Positions 18,314-28,707 of a stretch of DNA of 64,000 nt are shown piece after piece. The stretch's first letter is position 1, and each line of letters opens with the position of its first letter. The position numbers were made by a program, and so were the translations under genes. The notes under the pieces were generated by a model, which saw only the letters and a program-made list of their open reading frames with translations, made no database searches and had not been told where the DNA came from. The stretch is taken from contig BQML01000008.1 of the NCBI GenBank assembly GCA_022180565.1, positions 1 through 64,000 of the forward strand. The letters run 5' to 3'. This stretch comes from Bacteroidia bacterium (GTDB lineage Bacteria; Bacteroidota; Ignavibacteria; UBA10030).

Positions 18314-18372
18314 ACGCCCGGCATCAGCGGCCGCGCGCTGGTGCCGCCCCCTGTATGCTGTTGTTAGCCGGC
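18309..18372 (-). other. attC-like integron recombination site (degenerate)
   Basis: Read on the minus strand it starts with GCCGGCTAACAAC directly at the stop of the NTF2-like gene. It continues through CAGGGGGCGGC, a short loop and GGCCGCTGATGCCGGG, and ends in CGTCCGGC. The arms pair imperfectly. The layout (R''-L''-loop-L'-R') and the size of 64 bp fit an attC site whose second core is mutated from GTTAGGC. Confidence 0.5.
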
Positions 18373-18789
18373 ATCGTCAACCGGGGCTGTTCCCTTATCG
18401 GTAATCTGCATTGTTCGCCACACCACCTTCCATTCTCCGTGTAAGCGCGAGAATACGAGGATGTCGTGTCCGCTCTCCCGATGTCGCTTATCGTGGACTT
18501 CATACACGACGTCGAACGGCGTGACCGCCACCGCCACATCCCCAACCACATCAACCTGCGGCTCGCCGGCCGCGAAGTTTAGAGTCCTTACGCCTTGGTC
18601 GTAGTCACGATACGACTGGACATAGGCGTCACGGCCGCGAACCCGCCGATCAAATCCCGGGGGAGCGATGATCGCATCGCCCGCCAGCCGTGCACCAATG
18701 CGGTCGTACTCCCCCGCCCGCCAGTGCTCGTTGATCTCGAGCACCGCGCTCCGGATGGCTTCCTCATCGTCCGATGTCTGCTTCGGCAT
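18364..18789 (-). CDS. NTF2-like / SnoaL-like DUF4440 protein
   Basis: A 141-residue protein of the NTF2-like cone fold: residues 7-40 (DEEAIRSAVLEINEHWRAGEYDRIGARLAGDAIIAPPG), RGRDAYVQSYRDYDQ and a C-terminal strand HGEWKVVWRTMQI. Members of this family are polyketide cyclase-like enzymes or binding proteins; the substrate cannot be told from the sequence. It is a typical cassette gene: a single short ORF followed immediately by an attC-like site and preceded by GTTATGC, the core of a cassette boundary, on the minus strand near 18830-18836. Confidence 0.8.
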   Translation of the reverse strand: MPKQTSDDEEAIRSAVLEINEHWRAGEYDRIGARLAGDAIIAPPGFDRRVRGRDAYVQSYRDYDQGVRTLNFAAGEPQVDVVGDVAVAVTPFDVVYEVHDKRHRESGHDILVFSRLHGEWKVVWRTMQITDKGTAPVDDAG

Positions 18790-19187
18790 ATTGTGTGTCC
18801 TTACGGTTAACTCTTGATGATCCGTTTCCGCATAACGGCTGACACCGCGCCGCGGAGCGGTGTTGACTGAATGAATTATTTGACACTACTTCTCTGCAGG
18901 AAAATAGTAAACGCGCCGGATCCGTTTCCCGGAAAATTCGTGAACAGACACGCCGCCCTGCGTTCGCGCCCGTTCTTGCCTTGCCGGCTCGACGTCTCAA
19001 TGGGGTGGTGACATGGCAAATGCCGAAAACGTCTTGAGCTGAAAGCCGAACCTTATGTGCCGCCAAGGAAGGGGTCCCACCAGGTTCCACGCCAGACCGT
19101 GGACGAACTCATGCGTGAGGAGCAGCATTTCTCAACACTTGCAATCTGAAGAGCGTGAACAATTGCAACGTCAGCTTGAGCGACCGG
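18790..19187. other. gap within the cassette array
   Basis: No convincing gene. GCATAAC at 18830-18836, beside a GC-rich stem (CACCGC/GCGGTG at 18843-18862), looks like the boundary of the NTF2-like cassette. It matches the GCATAAC core at the doxX stop in inverted orientation, but the 364-bp spacing is too long for one attC. Confidence 0.4.
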
Positions 19188-19193
19188 TTATGC
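19169..19193 (-). other. attC-like half-site at the doxX stop
   Basis: On the minus strand the doxX stop codon lies inside GCATAAC, followed by CGGTCGCTCAAGCTGACG. This matches the R''-L'' half of integron attC sites (core, TCG, TCAAG, GAC). A matching second half is not found nearby. Confidence 0.55.
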
Positions 19194-19610
19194 GGCATCC
19201 CCTTTTGGCGCGATCGGATATAACTTCCATCTGCCGTACGTAACACATGCAAGAGCCAACGTGAATAATCCTGTCATCGGGAGTACAAAGAATTCCCCCC
19301 GGGCAATATGAAATCCATCGGCCAGGATCATGATCACGGTCAAGCCCGCCGCTGCCAGGGTTGTCAACTGAGGTTGAATCCTCAGCAGGGCCGGCAGGAT
19401 AAGACCCGCTCCGCCAAGGAGTTCAGAGATGCCTATGAAACGCAATAAGGCTTCGGGGACCGATGGAGCCCAGAAGATTGTTGGAGCGATTTCATCGACC
19501 GAAAGAAACGTCTTCATGTAGCCGGCATTCAAATACGCCAAAGCCAGGAATACTTGCAGAATCCACAATGCGACATTTATCCACGGTTTCTTTTTTGATG
19601 ATTCTTCCAT
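19188..19610 (-). CDS. DoxX family membrane protein
   Basis: A 140-residue protein with four predicted membrane helices: residues about 10-28 (NVALWILQVFLALAYLNAG), 50-75, 80-98 and 104-125. LAYLNAGYMK and RFIGISELLGGAGLILP are DoxX/DoxD family marks. These proteins are linked to redox balance in the membrane; the exact role is unknown. The start MEESSKKKPW is chosen because AAAGGAGG lies at the proper distance; an upstream start at 19697 lacks this. A TTAGGC cassette-like boundary lies upstream near 19660 and an attC half-site overlaps the stop. Confidence 0.85.
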   Translation of the reverse strand: MEESSKKKPWINVALWILQVFLALAYLNAGYMKTFLSVDEIAPTIFWAPSVPEALLRFIGISELLGGAGLILPALLRIQPQLTTLAAAGLTVIMILADGFHIARGEFFVLPMTGLFTLALACVTYGRWKLYPIAPKGDAA

Positions 19611-19747
19611 CGTAACCTCCTTTCGATCTGTTCGTTGCCTGCCGCCGAACAGAAGGCGCCTAAGGTGCAGCTCATGAAAAAAGAATCCATTCCGCAATCT
19701 ACACGCGCCGTCGGGTTCAAGCGCAGGGCGGGCTTCACTCGGCTGAA

Positions 19748-20203
19748 CTAAGCATCCTCAGAGTAGACGGTCTCCTCGGCCTCATCTGTGGGGCTTTCGA
19801 AAAAAAGATCATAACCGTCCGGGTCCCGAACCTGCGTAACCCACATACGATTCCCAACAAAGGGCCTCCTCGCCTGAACACCGCGTGAAGAAATGTCTCG
19901 ATAGACCGCGAGGGCATCGTCACAGAGGAAATAGATCGCCACTCCGATGCCGACCTTCCCTTCGGGTACAGGACCATGCTGTCCATCATCTCGGCGCCCC
20001 TGCAACATGAGTGCGGCCCCGCCCAGCTCAAGCCAACACCACCGAAGGTCGCCCTCGCCAATCCACTTGTGTGTAATCGCGAATCCGAGACCATCGACAT
20101 AAAATCGAATGGATGCGTTGATGTCCTGAACCAAGAAGAAAGGCACTGCTTGCCTGACGTTCGGCCGGATCTGAGCCGTCGAAGTCGAAGGCGGTCGGCT
20201 CAT
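19748..20203 (-). CDS. VOC (glyoxalase/bleomycin resistance) family protein, second of pair
   Basis: A 151-residue single VOC module pair: residues 18-45 (QAVPFFLVQDINASIRFYVDGLGF), WCWLELGGAALML and a C-terminal VRDPDGYDLFFESP. The family covers metal-dependent lyases, dioxygenases and antibiotic-binding proteins. Metal ligands cannot be assigned with certainty, though the Glu of LFFES is in place. It overlaps the preceding VOC gene by 4 bases, so both are made together. The small size and neighbourhood fit a mobile cassette. Confidence 0.85.
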   Translation of the reverse strand: MSRPPSTSTAQIRPNVRQAVPFFLVQDINASIRFYVDGLGFAITHKWIGEGDLRWCWLELGGAALMLQGRRDDGQHGPVPEGKVGIGVAIYFLCDDALAVYRDISSRGVQARRPFVGNRMWVTQVRDPDGYDLFFESPTDEAEETVYSEDA

Positions 20204-20580
20204 TTTCTTTCCTCCATGAGCCCTACGAGATTGCCGTCAGGGTCGCGCAAGAATCCCGTCCACAATTCGTGGTCGGGCATCTTTGCAGTGAGTTGCGGGG
20301 CCCGCTCGTTCGTCGCTCCCCGGGCAACAAGCGAAGAATGGACCGAAGTAATGTCCGAAACTGCGAAGTAGAGGATCGAGTTCTTGCCCACTTCACCGGC
20401 CCCCTGCTGCGTGCTGAGCATCAACCGAATCCCTCCGGCGTTCAGAAAGGCCAGGTTCGGTCCGGCTCTGAATACGAACGCAAGACCAAGCACATCGCGA
20501 TAGAACTTCAGCGCGACATCAACGTCGCTAACGGTGATTGCGATTTGTCGGATGGTCGAGAGTCTTGTGTTCATGTCCAT
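20200..20580 (-). CDS. VOC (glyoxalase/bleomycin resistance) family protein, first of pair
   Basis: A 126-residue protein with the VOC fold: IRQIAITVSDVDVALKFYRDVLGLAF at 10-35, a middle strand ILYFAVSDI and a C-terminal FLRDPDGNLVGLMEE. It could be a lyase or binding protein for an electrophilic or antibiotic-like compound. The start may be Met1 or Met3. The downstream VOC gene overlaps its stop by ATGA. Confidence 0.85.
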   Translation of the reverse strand: MDMNTRLSTIRQIAITVSDVDVALKFYRDVLGLAFVFRAGPNLAFLNAGGIRLMLSTQQGAGEVGKNSILYFAVSDITSVHSSLVARGATNERAPQLTAKMPDHELWTGFLRDPDGNLVGLMEERK

Positions 20581-20748
20581 GGTTGTCTACGTTCCTGATG
20601 CTTGTGATGGCTACCGCCTGACAATGGGTTGCCCGGCCTGCGCTCACTTCGGATCCTTGTCTAGAAGGGCCCAAGCCCTCCATAGATGTTGCGATCTCCT
20701 TTTGTCTGTTCAGGGCTCCGTCGGCTTCCTTGACCGCCACGTTTTTTT

Positions 20749-20767
20749 AGCGACCGGTTAGGTGGCC
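20749..20767 (-). other. attC-like half-site after the lipoprotein gene
   Basis: On the minus strand CCACCTAACCGGTCGCT follows the lipoprotein stop within 10 bases. Core ACCTAAC fits RYYYAAC. The continuation contains TCAAGGAAGCCGAC about 25 bases farther on, as in a diverged L'' box. Confidence 0.45.
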
Positions 20768-20772
20768 GCTCA

Positions 20773-21387
20773 TTACTCGAAAGCTCCATATGGTAGATGT
20801 TGTACGGAATCGCGCATTATGTCATAAACATAGTGGCCACTTACATCGAATCCGCCAACGGAGAGAAAAAGAAATCTACTCTTGGAAATCCATGCATAGA
20901 AATGCTGATTCCAATCCGTTGGTTGGATTTCCCGAATGACACGACGTGTTGGGATGTCGATAACCAATATTGAATGGATCCGCTCGTCTGGTGGATCTTC
21001 GCCGGGTTCATACTCTCCAGGCATGTCAACAATTTCGACCATCTTGAGGCATGCAACATAATGTCGAGTGGGGGATAGAAAAAAAGTGTCGATGTTACCC
21101 CCTGTGGCCGTCAATTGACTGGATTGCAGGGACAGAGAGTCATATAGAATCAATTCCCCTTCCGATCGGAAGACGCTGATGGCTAGAGGGGCGGTAGCAA
21201 GTGTGTCAAGTTCAGGCAAAGAAAATGGACCATCGTCGTTCTTCTCGACTGGTCTTGTCCCTTGGATCTCTTGAATGTCGCGATGCGTGGTATCACCATC
21301 CGCGGAATTATCCTGTGGTCTTGGCCTCTCATGGCAGGAAGTTGTACCCAGAAAGAAGAGAAGCAGGATGGAGTATTTTGTATTCAC
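20773..21387 (-). CDS. putative lipoprotein of unknown function
   Basis: A 204-residue protein. Residues 1-18 form a lipoprotein signal with lipobox LGTTSC (Cys18), so the mature protein should be anchored in the cell envelope. The rest has alternating strands (LAISVFRSEGELILYDSL, HYVACLKMVEIVDM, SILVIDIPTRRVIREI, FYAWISKSRFLFLSVGG), which suggests a beta-propeller-like or beta-sandwich fold that reads out values. I do not recognise a family. A perfect 22-bp palindrome precedes it and an attC-like half-site follows its stop, so it too may be a cassette gene. Confidence 0.7.
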   Translation of the reverse strand: MNTKYSILLLFFLGTTSCHERPRPQDNSADGDTTHRDIQEIQGTRPVEKNDDGPFSLPELDTLATAPLAISVFRSEGELILYDSLSLQSSQLTATGGNIDTFFLSPTRHYVACLKMVEIVDMPGEYEPGEDPPDERIHSILVIDIPTRRVIREIQPTDWNQHFYAWISKSRFLFLSVGGFDVSGHYVYDIMRDSVQHLPYGAFE

Positions 21388-21440
21388 AAATCCTCGAAGG
21401 ACGGACAGACGCGAGCGGCCACCGAACGGTTGGGAGCTAA

Positions 21441-21462
21441 TCCCGAAGGGATCCCTTCGGGA
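21441..21462. repeat. perfect 22-bp palindrome
   Basis: TCCCGAAGG-GATC-CCTTCGGGA is self-complementary throughout and lies 54 bp upstream of the lipoprotein start. It has no T-run, so it is more likely a mobile palindromic repeat or an operator than a terminator. Confidence 0.6.
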
Positions 21463-21580
21463 GCCGCGGCGGTAGTACCTTAAATTAACGTACTCTGGAC
21501 CGCTGAATCTATATTCAAACCTTTTTCATTTGTACTTACAAAAAATCCCTTAGCCCTGATTTTCGTACTCCGGAGGTTCC

Positions 21581-21604
21581 GTCAGCTTGAGCGACCGGTT
21601 AGGT
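21581..21604 (-). other. attC-like half-site after ynfA
   Basis: On the minus strand, 14 bases after the ynfA stop, ACCTAAC is followed by CGGTCGCTCAAGCTGAC. It is the same R''-L'' word as at 19169-19193. The sequence is preceded by a second CTAAC. The complementary half is not seen before the next gene. Confidence 0.55.
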
Positions 21605-21618
21605 TGCGCCTGTTAGTA

Positions 21619-21948
21619 TTAGGTGCGAGGTGCGTAGAACATGATCCCAACTCCGATAAGGGCAACAGATGCTCCTATAATATCGTACCGATCGGGAGCG
21701 ATATTATCGATTTGCCAACCCCAGAGAAGCGACATAACAATGAAGACACCGCCGTAGGTGGCATAGACCCTGCCAAAATTCGCTGGTTGAAGTGTTGCAA
21801 CGACACCGTACAATGCCAGAATTATCCCTCCAGCTAGGCCAAACCAAAGAGGCTTGCTCTGTTTGAGCCACAACCAAATAAGATAGCCCCCTCCGATTTC
21901 ACAAAGACCCGCAAGGATGAAAACTCCGACCGACTTGAATATTGGCAT
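21619..21948 (-). CDS. ynfA: YnfA/UPF0060 family small membrane protein
   Basis: A 109-residue protein with four membrane helices: residues 5-24, 32-54, 62-80 and 86-106. [17 protein letters not shown] and the [20 protein letters not shown] block identify the UPF0060 family, relatives of small multidrug resistance pumps. It may export small cationic compounds, but this is not established for all members. Start and length agree with the family. Such genes are common as integron cassettes. Confidence 0.9.
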   Translation of the reverse strand: MPIFKSVGVFILAGLCEIGGGYLIWLWLKQSKPLWFGLAGGIILALYGVVATLQPANFGRVYATYGGVFIVMSLLWGWQIDNIAPDRYDIIGASVALIGVGIMFYAPRT

Positions 21949-22106
21949 TGGGACCCTTTGTTATTTGTTCAAACGAGCCTCATCTGGAACGATTTCACTT
22001 GCTGGCGCAACCTAACTATTGAATATATGGTTTCCCGATAATACTGCAATCTGGCGCAGGTTCCTGAAAATATGCAAAAAAGAGAATTTGTCAATAACAG
22101 ATTATC

Positions 22107-22212
22107 CAATAACGCGTTGCAGTCTGAGCCGGAGGGGGTATTATGCGTGGCGAGCTGCAGACTCACCGCCATCGGCCAACCGCAACCTTTGAGCGACCTG
22201 CGCCAGTTATTG
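22107..22212 (-). other. attC-like site with matching cores CAATAAC/GTTATTG
   Basis: The 106-bp segment starts with CAATAAC and ends with GTTATTG, a perfect inverted pair of the form expected for attC cores. On the minus strand the first core is followed by GGTCGCTCAAAGGTTGC, like the R''-L'' words at the other sites. The arms inside pair only in part. It sits upstream of ynfA, next to broken lycopene cyclase genes. Confidence 0.45.
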
Positions 22213-22223
22213 TTCTGATGTGA

Positions 22224-22349
22224 ATGTTAGGATTTCCCTCCTCAGGGCATCTTGGGTTGCCGCTGGAAGAATTTCTGTTTTTCCCCATCGTCGTGTTCGT
22301 CTCGATCTTTGTGTGGGAATCGGTGAACTATTTTCTGCGCGTGAAGTGA
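22224..22349 (+). pseudogene. lycopene cyclase subunit fragment (crtYc-like), 5' truncated
   Basis: The frame reads LPLEEFLFFPIVVFVSIFVWESVNYFLRVK and stops at 22347-22349. The PLEEFLFF and FVWESVNYF pattern is the last part of the first half of heterodimeric lycopene cyclases (CrtYc). Everything upstream is missing, cut off at the attC-like site ending at 22212. The stop overlaps the start of the following subunit, as in intact gene pairs. Confidence 0.65.
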
Positions 22350-22652
22350 TGGAATACACGGTCGGCGCTTTTGCATCAATTGTCATAGTCGTGGGACTGG
22401 ATGTTCTCTTGAACACCAGGATTCTGCGTCAGTCCCGATTCTGGATCTTTCTGCTCATCATGTGCGCGTTCATGACGCTGGTGAATGGTTATCTCACCTG
22501 GCGTCCCATTGTACTGTACGGGAATGAGCACATCATAGTGCGTCCGTCTCTTCACGATCCCGATCGAAGACTACGCTTATGGATTCGGGTTGATCACCAC
22601 CAGCATCGTCGTGTGGGAGCGGATCAAAAGGAGACTGTCCAGAACGACCTAG
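22349..22652 (+). pseudogene. lycopene cyclase subunit (crtYd-like) with frameshift
   Basis: From the ATG at 22349 the frame reads MEYTVGAFASIVIVVG... with YLTWRPIVLYGNEHII, typical of CrtYd. Near 22535-22545 it shifts: the expected continuation RLFTIPIEDYAYGFG...IVVWERIKRR is present in another frame and ends at TAG 22650-22652. One base too many (or two too few) lies at CATAGTGCGTCC. The conserved motif PIEDYAYG confirms the family. The pair would have cyclised lycopene in the membrane; here it is broken at both ends. Confidence 0.7.
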
Positions 22653-22679
22653 GATTGCAGGTCGGAATACGGTTACGAC

Positions 22680-24905
<2,226 letters not shown>

Positions 24906-24936
24906 TCAATCTACGCTCGGGGATTTTATCAATCCA

Positions 24937-24972
24937 ATTGATAATCTTGATACCATGATAGATAACAACTAT
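24937..24972 (+). promoter_or_regulatory. OxyR-binding site between katG and oxyR
   Basis: ATAG-ATAACAA-CTAT at 24958-24972 is a perfect ATAG-N7-CTAT element of the OxyR consensus. A weaker related element (ATTG-N7-TGAT) lies at 24937-24951. The strong element is 12 bp upstream of the oxyR start and about 95 bp from katG, fitting control of katG and autoregulation of oxyR. Confidence 0.7.
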
Positions 24973-24984
24973 CTTTGAGAAGGT

Positions 24985-25971
24985 ATGACCCTCGTACAGC
25001 TCCGGTACATCATCGCCGTTGACACGTGGCGGCACTTTGCGACTGCGGCGGAGAAGTGTTTCGTCACCCAGCCGACCCTCAGTATGCAGATTCAGAAGCT
25101 CGAAGACGAACTCGGGCTGCGCATCTTCGACCGGAGCAAGACCCCGGTCGTTCCAACAGCGGAAGGCGAATCCATCATTGCGCAGGCGAGAGAGATTCTC
25201 CGAGAAGCCGAGAGACTGACGGAGCTTGTGCGCGAGAAGAAAGGCGAATTGGTGGGCGAACTCAAGGTGGGCATTATCCCAACCCTCGCACCGTATCTCG
25301 TTCCTCTGTTCCTGAAGAATTTTCTGAAGCGATTCCCCGGTATCCGTCTGACACTCACGGAACTCACAACGGACGTCATCGTGGAGAAACTGAAGAAGAA
25401 CCTGCTCGACGCAGGCCTGCTCGTGACACCGTTAGATGAGAACGGAATTACCGAACGGCCGTTGTTCTATGAAGAATTCGTTGTCTATGTTTCCCCGGAC
25501 GAGGCGGCATACAAAAAGCGATATGTCTTGGCAGACGATATCGACGTCCGCCACTTGTGGCTGCTCGAGGAAGGGCATTGCCTGCGCTCCCAGATCATGC
25601 ATTTGTGCGAATTGAAGACGCGTGCCGTCGGGGGACAGAATGTTCAGTATGAGGCAGGAAGTGTGGAGACGCTGAAAAAGTTAGTCGAAACGCGCAACGG
25701 CGTTACGATCCTGCCTACATTAGCGGTGCGCGACCTGACGGCGCGCCAGATGAAAATGGTGCGGCACTTCAAACCGCCGGTACCGGTGCGGGAGGTCAGT
25801 CTGGTCACCCACCGTAACTTCGTCAAGAAGAAATTCCTCGATGCTTTACGCGATGCCATCCTGCAATCCATCCCCGACCACATGAAGCACAAGAAGCGAC
25901 GAGACGTGGTGGAGATTGACAAATCGGCGGACAAATCCGAAAACAGGAGAGCAAAGGCGGCATCACGTTGA
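24985..25971 (+). CDS. oxyR: OxyR, peroxide-sensing LysR-type regulator, with altered C-terminus
   Basis: A 328-residue LysR-family activator. Helix-turn-helix residues 18-45 ([27 protein letters not shown]); the sensor domain carries [11 protein letters not shown], where the two Cys match Cys199 and Cys208 of E. coli OxyR, which form a disulphide with peroxide. It is divergent from katG. The end is unusual: from about residue 316 the frame leaves OxyR-like sequence and runs into the integrase remnant ([10 protein letters not shown] is read from integrase DNA in another frame), so the natural C-terminus may be replaced. The core is complete and the protein is likely active. Confidence 0.93.
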   Translation: MTLVQLRYIIAVDTWRHFATAAEKCFVTQPTLSMQIQKLEDELGLRIFDRSKTPVVPTAEGESIIAQAREILREAERLTELVREKKGELVGELKVGIIPTLAPYLVPLFLKNFLKRFPGIRLTLTELTTDVIVEKLKKNLLDAGLLVTPLDENGITERPLFYEEFVVYVSPDEAAYKKRYVLADDIDVRHLWLLEEGHCLRSQIMHLCELKTRAVGGQNVQYEAGSVETLKKLVETRNGVTILPTLAVRDLTARQMKMVRHFKPPVPVREVSLVTHRNFVKKKFLDALRDAILQSIPDHMKHKKRRDVVEIDKSADKSENRRAKAASR

Positions 25972-26180
25972 TGAGTCCATCGTGCAGACGGCGGTAGCGC
26001 GAGCGGTCAGGAAGGCCGAATTAACCAAGCGGGCGGCCTGTTCTTCCTTCGCCACGTATCTGCTGGCCGACGGGTACGGCATCCGCACGGTGCAGGAGTT
26101 GTTGGGGCATAAGGATGTGAAAACGACGATGATTTATACCCACATGCTGAACCGGGGTGGGAGAGGCGTTCGCAGTTCAA
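25931..26180 (+). pseudogene. integron integrase (IntI) C-terminal remnant
   Basis: The frame reads [15 protein letters not shown]...AVARAVRKA, then [29 protein letters not shown], the C-terminal catalytic half of IntI-type tyrosine recombinases. The His of LGHKD and the nucleophile Tyr of MIYTH are present. The block that should read CHTFRHSFAT is CSSFAT: four residues, including the first conserved Arg of the HxxR box region, are deleted. The 5' two thirds are missing, replaced by oxyR. After RGVRS the frame continues into unrelated sequence. It cannot be active. It points away from the leftward cassette array, as in an integron. Confidence 0.75.
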
Positions 26181-26433
26181 CAGGAACACACGTTGATGCG
26201 CTTCATCGACTCTCGCTCGGTCAATCGTCGTGGTTGATTTTCTTTAGGATAAAATCCAAGGCAGGAGAACCCATGATTCAATACATTGCAGACGAAAGCA
26301 GAAAAAGGCCAACCCCTTAACGCGAACGAATTGAACCTGTCAGTTTCGTAAATTGGTCAACGGAGAGATCAGCAAACGGACAAGAACCCTGCAATTCCCT
26401 CAGAACGATAAGCCCCGCCCTTGCCGTTCCTCG

Positions 26434-28707
26434 CTATTGTCCGTCCAGAACAGCCCTCACCTTCGTCAGCACTTCGGAGGCGTTGTACGGCTTTTGGATG
26501 ATGTCCTTTACCCCGGCCTGGAACATGGCACTCTTCTTTGCCGGTTCGATGTACCCACTGGCCAGAATAATCTTCGCCTGAGCATTGAGCGTCTTGATCG
26601 TCGTCACGACGGTCAGACCATCGCGGAGAGGCAATCCGACATCGGTCAAAACGAGATCGATTTGATCCTTGCGGGCTCGATAAACGTTTATCGCCTCTTC
26701 CCCGTCCGCGGCAATAAGCACCTGATACCCCATGGTCCCAAGCAGAACAACCACTAACTCCCGCAGGAGAGGTTCATCCTCCACGACCAGAATCGTTTCC
26801 GTGCCGCCCACGGGTTCCGCCGAACCCCGATCGTTCCGATCCTCCGCCGACGCCGGGATCTCCGTAACCGGAAAATACAGTCTGAACGTTGTTCCGTGGC
26901 CGATGGCGCTCGTTAGATCAATAAATCCCTGGTGTGCCCGCACAACACCGTAGACTACCGACATTCCCAGCCCTGTTCCCTTGCCGAATTCCTTCGTGGT
27001 AAAAAACGGATCGAAAATGCGGCCCTGGATGCTTTCCTCAATTCCCATCCCGTTGTCCGCCACCTCGATACAGACATACCGGAGATCCTGGGCATCGGGA
27101 AACTTAGGCTTCAGATCCGCGCCGTTCCGGACCGACGTCCGGAACTCGAGGATACCCCCATCCGGCATAGCATCGCGGGCATTGACGGCAAGATTCAAGA
27201 AGGCCTGATGCATCTGATTGGGATCGGCCTGTAACAAAGGAACACTCCGGTCCAACGCGGTCTCGAGCGTTATCGTCCGGGGAAAGGCCTGCTTCAACAT
27301 CTTTATTAACTCTTCAATGATCGCGTTGACGGCCACGGCCTGCGTTTCCGCGTCCGTTTTTCGGGCAAACGTCATTAGTTGCCTCACGAGACCTGCTCCA
27401 CGTTCCACGGCACGGTTGATGGCATCCAGGCTCGGCTGCAATTCCGGTGGTGCGGATTTGATGCGCTCGAGAACGCCCGCATGACCCATGATAATCCCCA
27501 GAAGGTTATTGAAATCGTGCGCAATGCCGCCCGCGAGCGCTCCGATGGTCTCCATCTTCTGGACCTGAATCAATTGCGCCTCAAGCGCCCTTCGCTCCTC
27601 GACCTCAGCCTTCAGTTTGATCGTCCGCTCGTGCACCAAAAACTCCAGATGCTCGTGGATCCTGCAACGCTCCAGCGCGGCGCCGATCTGATTACCGATG
27701 CCGTTGAGAACTGTGAGATCATTCCGATCGAAAAGCACTTCTTCGGTTCCTACCAGATTGAGAATTCCCAACAGCCTGCCCGCGGTTCTCAGCGGAATGG
27801 TCGCATGGGAACGAAGGTTGAGTTTCGCATCCACGATACGCTGCAATCGCTCACACTCACTGATATTCGCGGCCCGTTCAATCTCGCCGGCAAGCACTTT
27901 CCGACGACACGTACAATCGCCATCCAGGAATCCCGGACCTTCGAAAGCAGGAGGCAATCCCCGTGCGGCGGCCAGACGAAACCCTGATTTGTCGTCCCAG
28001 AGAGAAAGCCACCCCGCCCGCACATCCGGCATCTCGAGCACGCGATCAAGAACGAGGGCGATCACTTCTTGCTGTGTCGTCGCTGAGTTCAGCCCTTTTG
28101 CAATTCTGTAAATGCCGTCCAGAATCTTGTTGGCACGCTCGAGTCGTTGTTCACGAACCTGCAGATCCGCGCACAATTGGACCGCCTGCTCATACGTCGA
28201 AATCAGCAGGTCCAGGATCTGCTGTTTCTCTGCCGTGATGAAATGCCGCTGACCGGCGAGCTGAAGCTCAACCCCTACTTTGACCGTACTGGCCTCGCGG
28301 AGCTTTCTGGTGGTGAGGATGTTGTCGATGCGTATGAGGAGGTGACGTTCATCGTAGGGCTTACGAATGAAATTGTCAGCACCGCTCTTCAGCGCTTCAA
28401 TGACTTCCCTGGGTCCGGTGAGGGAGGTCATGAGAACAATGGGCACGTTCTTGATCAATTCTTCGCTGCGCACGGCTCGACACAAAGCATAGCCGTCCAT
28501 CTCCGGCATGACAATATCGCTGATAATGATGGCGGGAGGCCGCTGCAGTGCCTCGGCAAGAGCTTCCTTTCCATTTGCCGCGGTCCTCACCGAGTAACCG
28601 TTGTCTTCCAGCAAGTGCCGCAGTTGTTCAAGCTGCGTCGGGCTGTCCTCGACAACGAGAACATCATGGTGATTGAAGCGGTCGCGCTTTTCCATGGCAA
28701 GCGTCAT
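26434..28707 (-). CDS. hybrid sensor kinase REC-GAF-HisKA-HATPase-REC, output of the Wsp-like operon
   Basis: A 757-residue protein. The N-terminal receiver (about 10-125, phospho-acceptor Asp in IIISDIVMPEMDG) is followed by a coiled coil and a GAF domain (about 215-360). HisKA follows with the phospho-His in GGIAHDFNNLLG, then a HATPase (DNGMGIEES, GKGTGLGMSVVYG) and a second receiver (LVLTDVGLPLRDG). The start at 28707 is chosen because its ATG overlaps the cheB stop (ATGA). It is the last gene of a chemosensory operon, where Wsp systems have the diguanylate cyclase WspR. The CheA partner may therefore phosphorylate its N-terminal receiver and control its kinase activity, an inference from position. 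Confidence 0.9.
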   Translation of the reverse strand: MTLAMEKRDRFNHHDVLVVEDSPTQLEQLRHLLEDNGYSVRTAANGKEALAEALQRPPAIIISDIVMPEMDGYALCRAVRSEELIKNVPIVLMTSLTGPREVIEALKSGADNFIRKPYDERHLLIRIDNILTTRKLREASTVKVGVELQLAGQRHFITAEKQQILDLLISTYEQAVQLCADLQVREQRLERANKILDGIYRIAKGLNSATTQQEVIALVLDRVLEMPDVRAGWLSLWDDKSGFRLAAARGLPPAFEGPGFLDGDCTCRRKVLAGEIERAANISECERLQRIVDAKLNLRSHATIPLRTAGRLLGILNLVGTEEVLFDRNDLTVLNGIGNQIGAALERCRIHEHLEFLVHERTIKLKAEVEERRALEAQLIQVQKMETIGALAGGIAHDFNNLLGIIMGHAGVLERIKSAPPELQPSLDAINRAVERGAGLVRQLMTFARKTDAETQAVAVNAIIEELIKMLKQAFPRTITLETALDRSVPLLQADPNQMHQAFLNLAVNARDAMPDGGILEFRTSVRNGADLKPKFPDAQDLRYVCIEVADNGMGIEESIQGRIFDPFFTTKEFGKGTGLGMSVVYGVVRAHQGFIDLTSAIGHGTTFRLYFPVTEIPASAEDRNDRGSAEPVGGTETILVVEDEPLLRELVVVLLGTMGYQVLIAADGEEAINVYRARKDQIDLVLTDVGLPLRDGLTVVTTIKTLNAQAKIILASGYIEPAKKSAMFQAGVKDIIQKPYNASEVLTKVRAVLDGQ

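Larger units (their letters stand above)
17949..18363. other. gap between abiE operon and cassette array
   Basis: Besides the abiE operator, a remnant of a doxX leader and an attC-like site, no gene is seen. The middle (18060-18240) has no recognisable structure. Confidence 0.5.
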
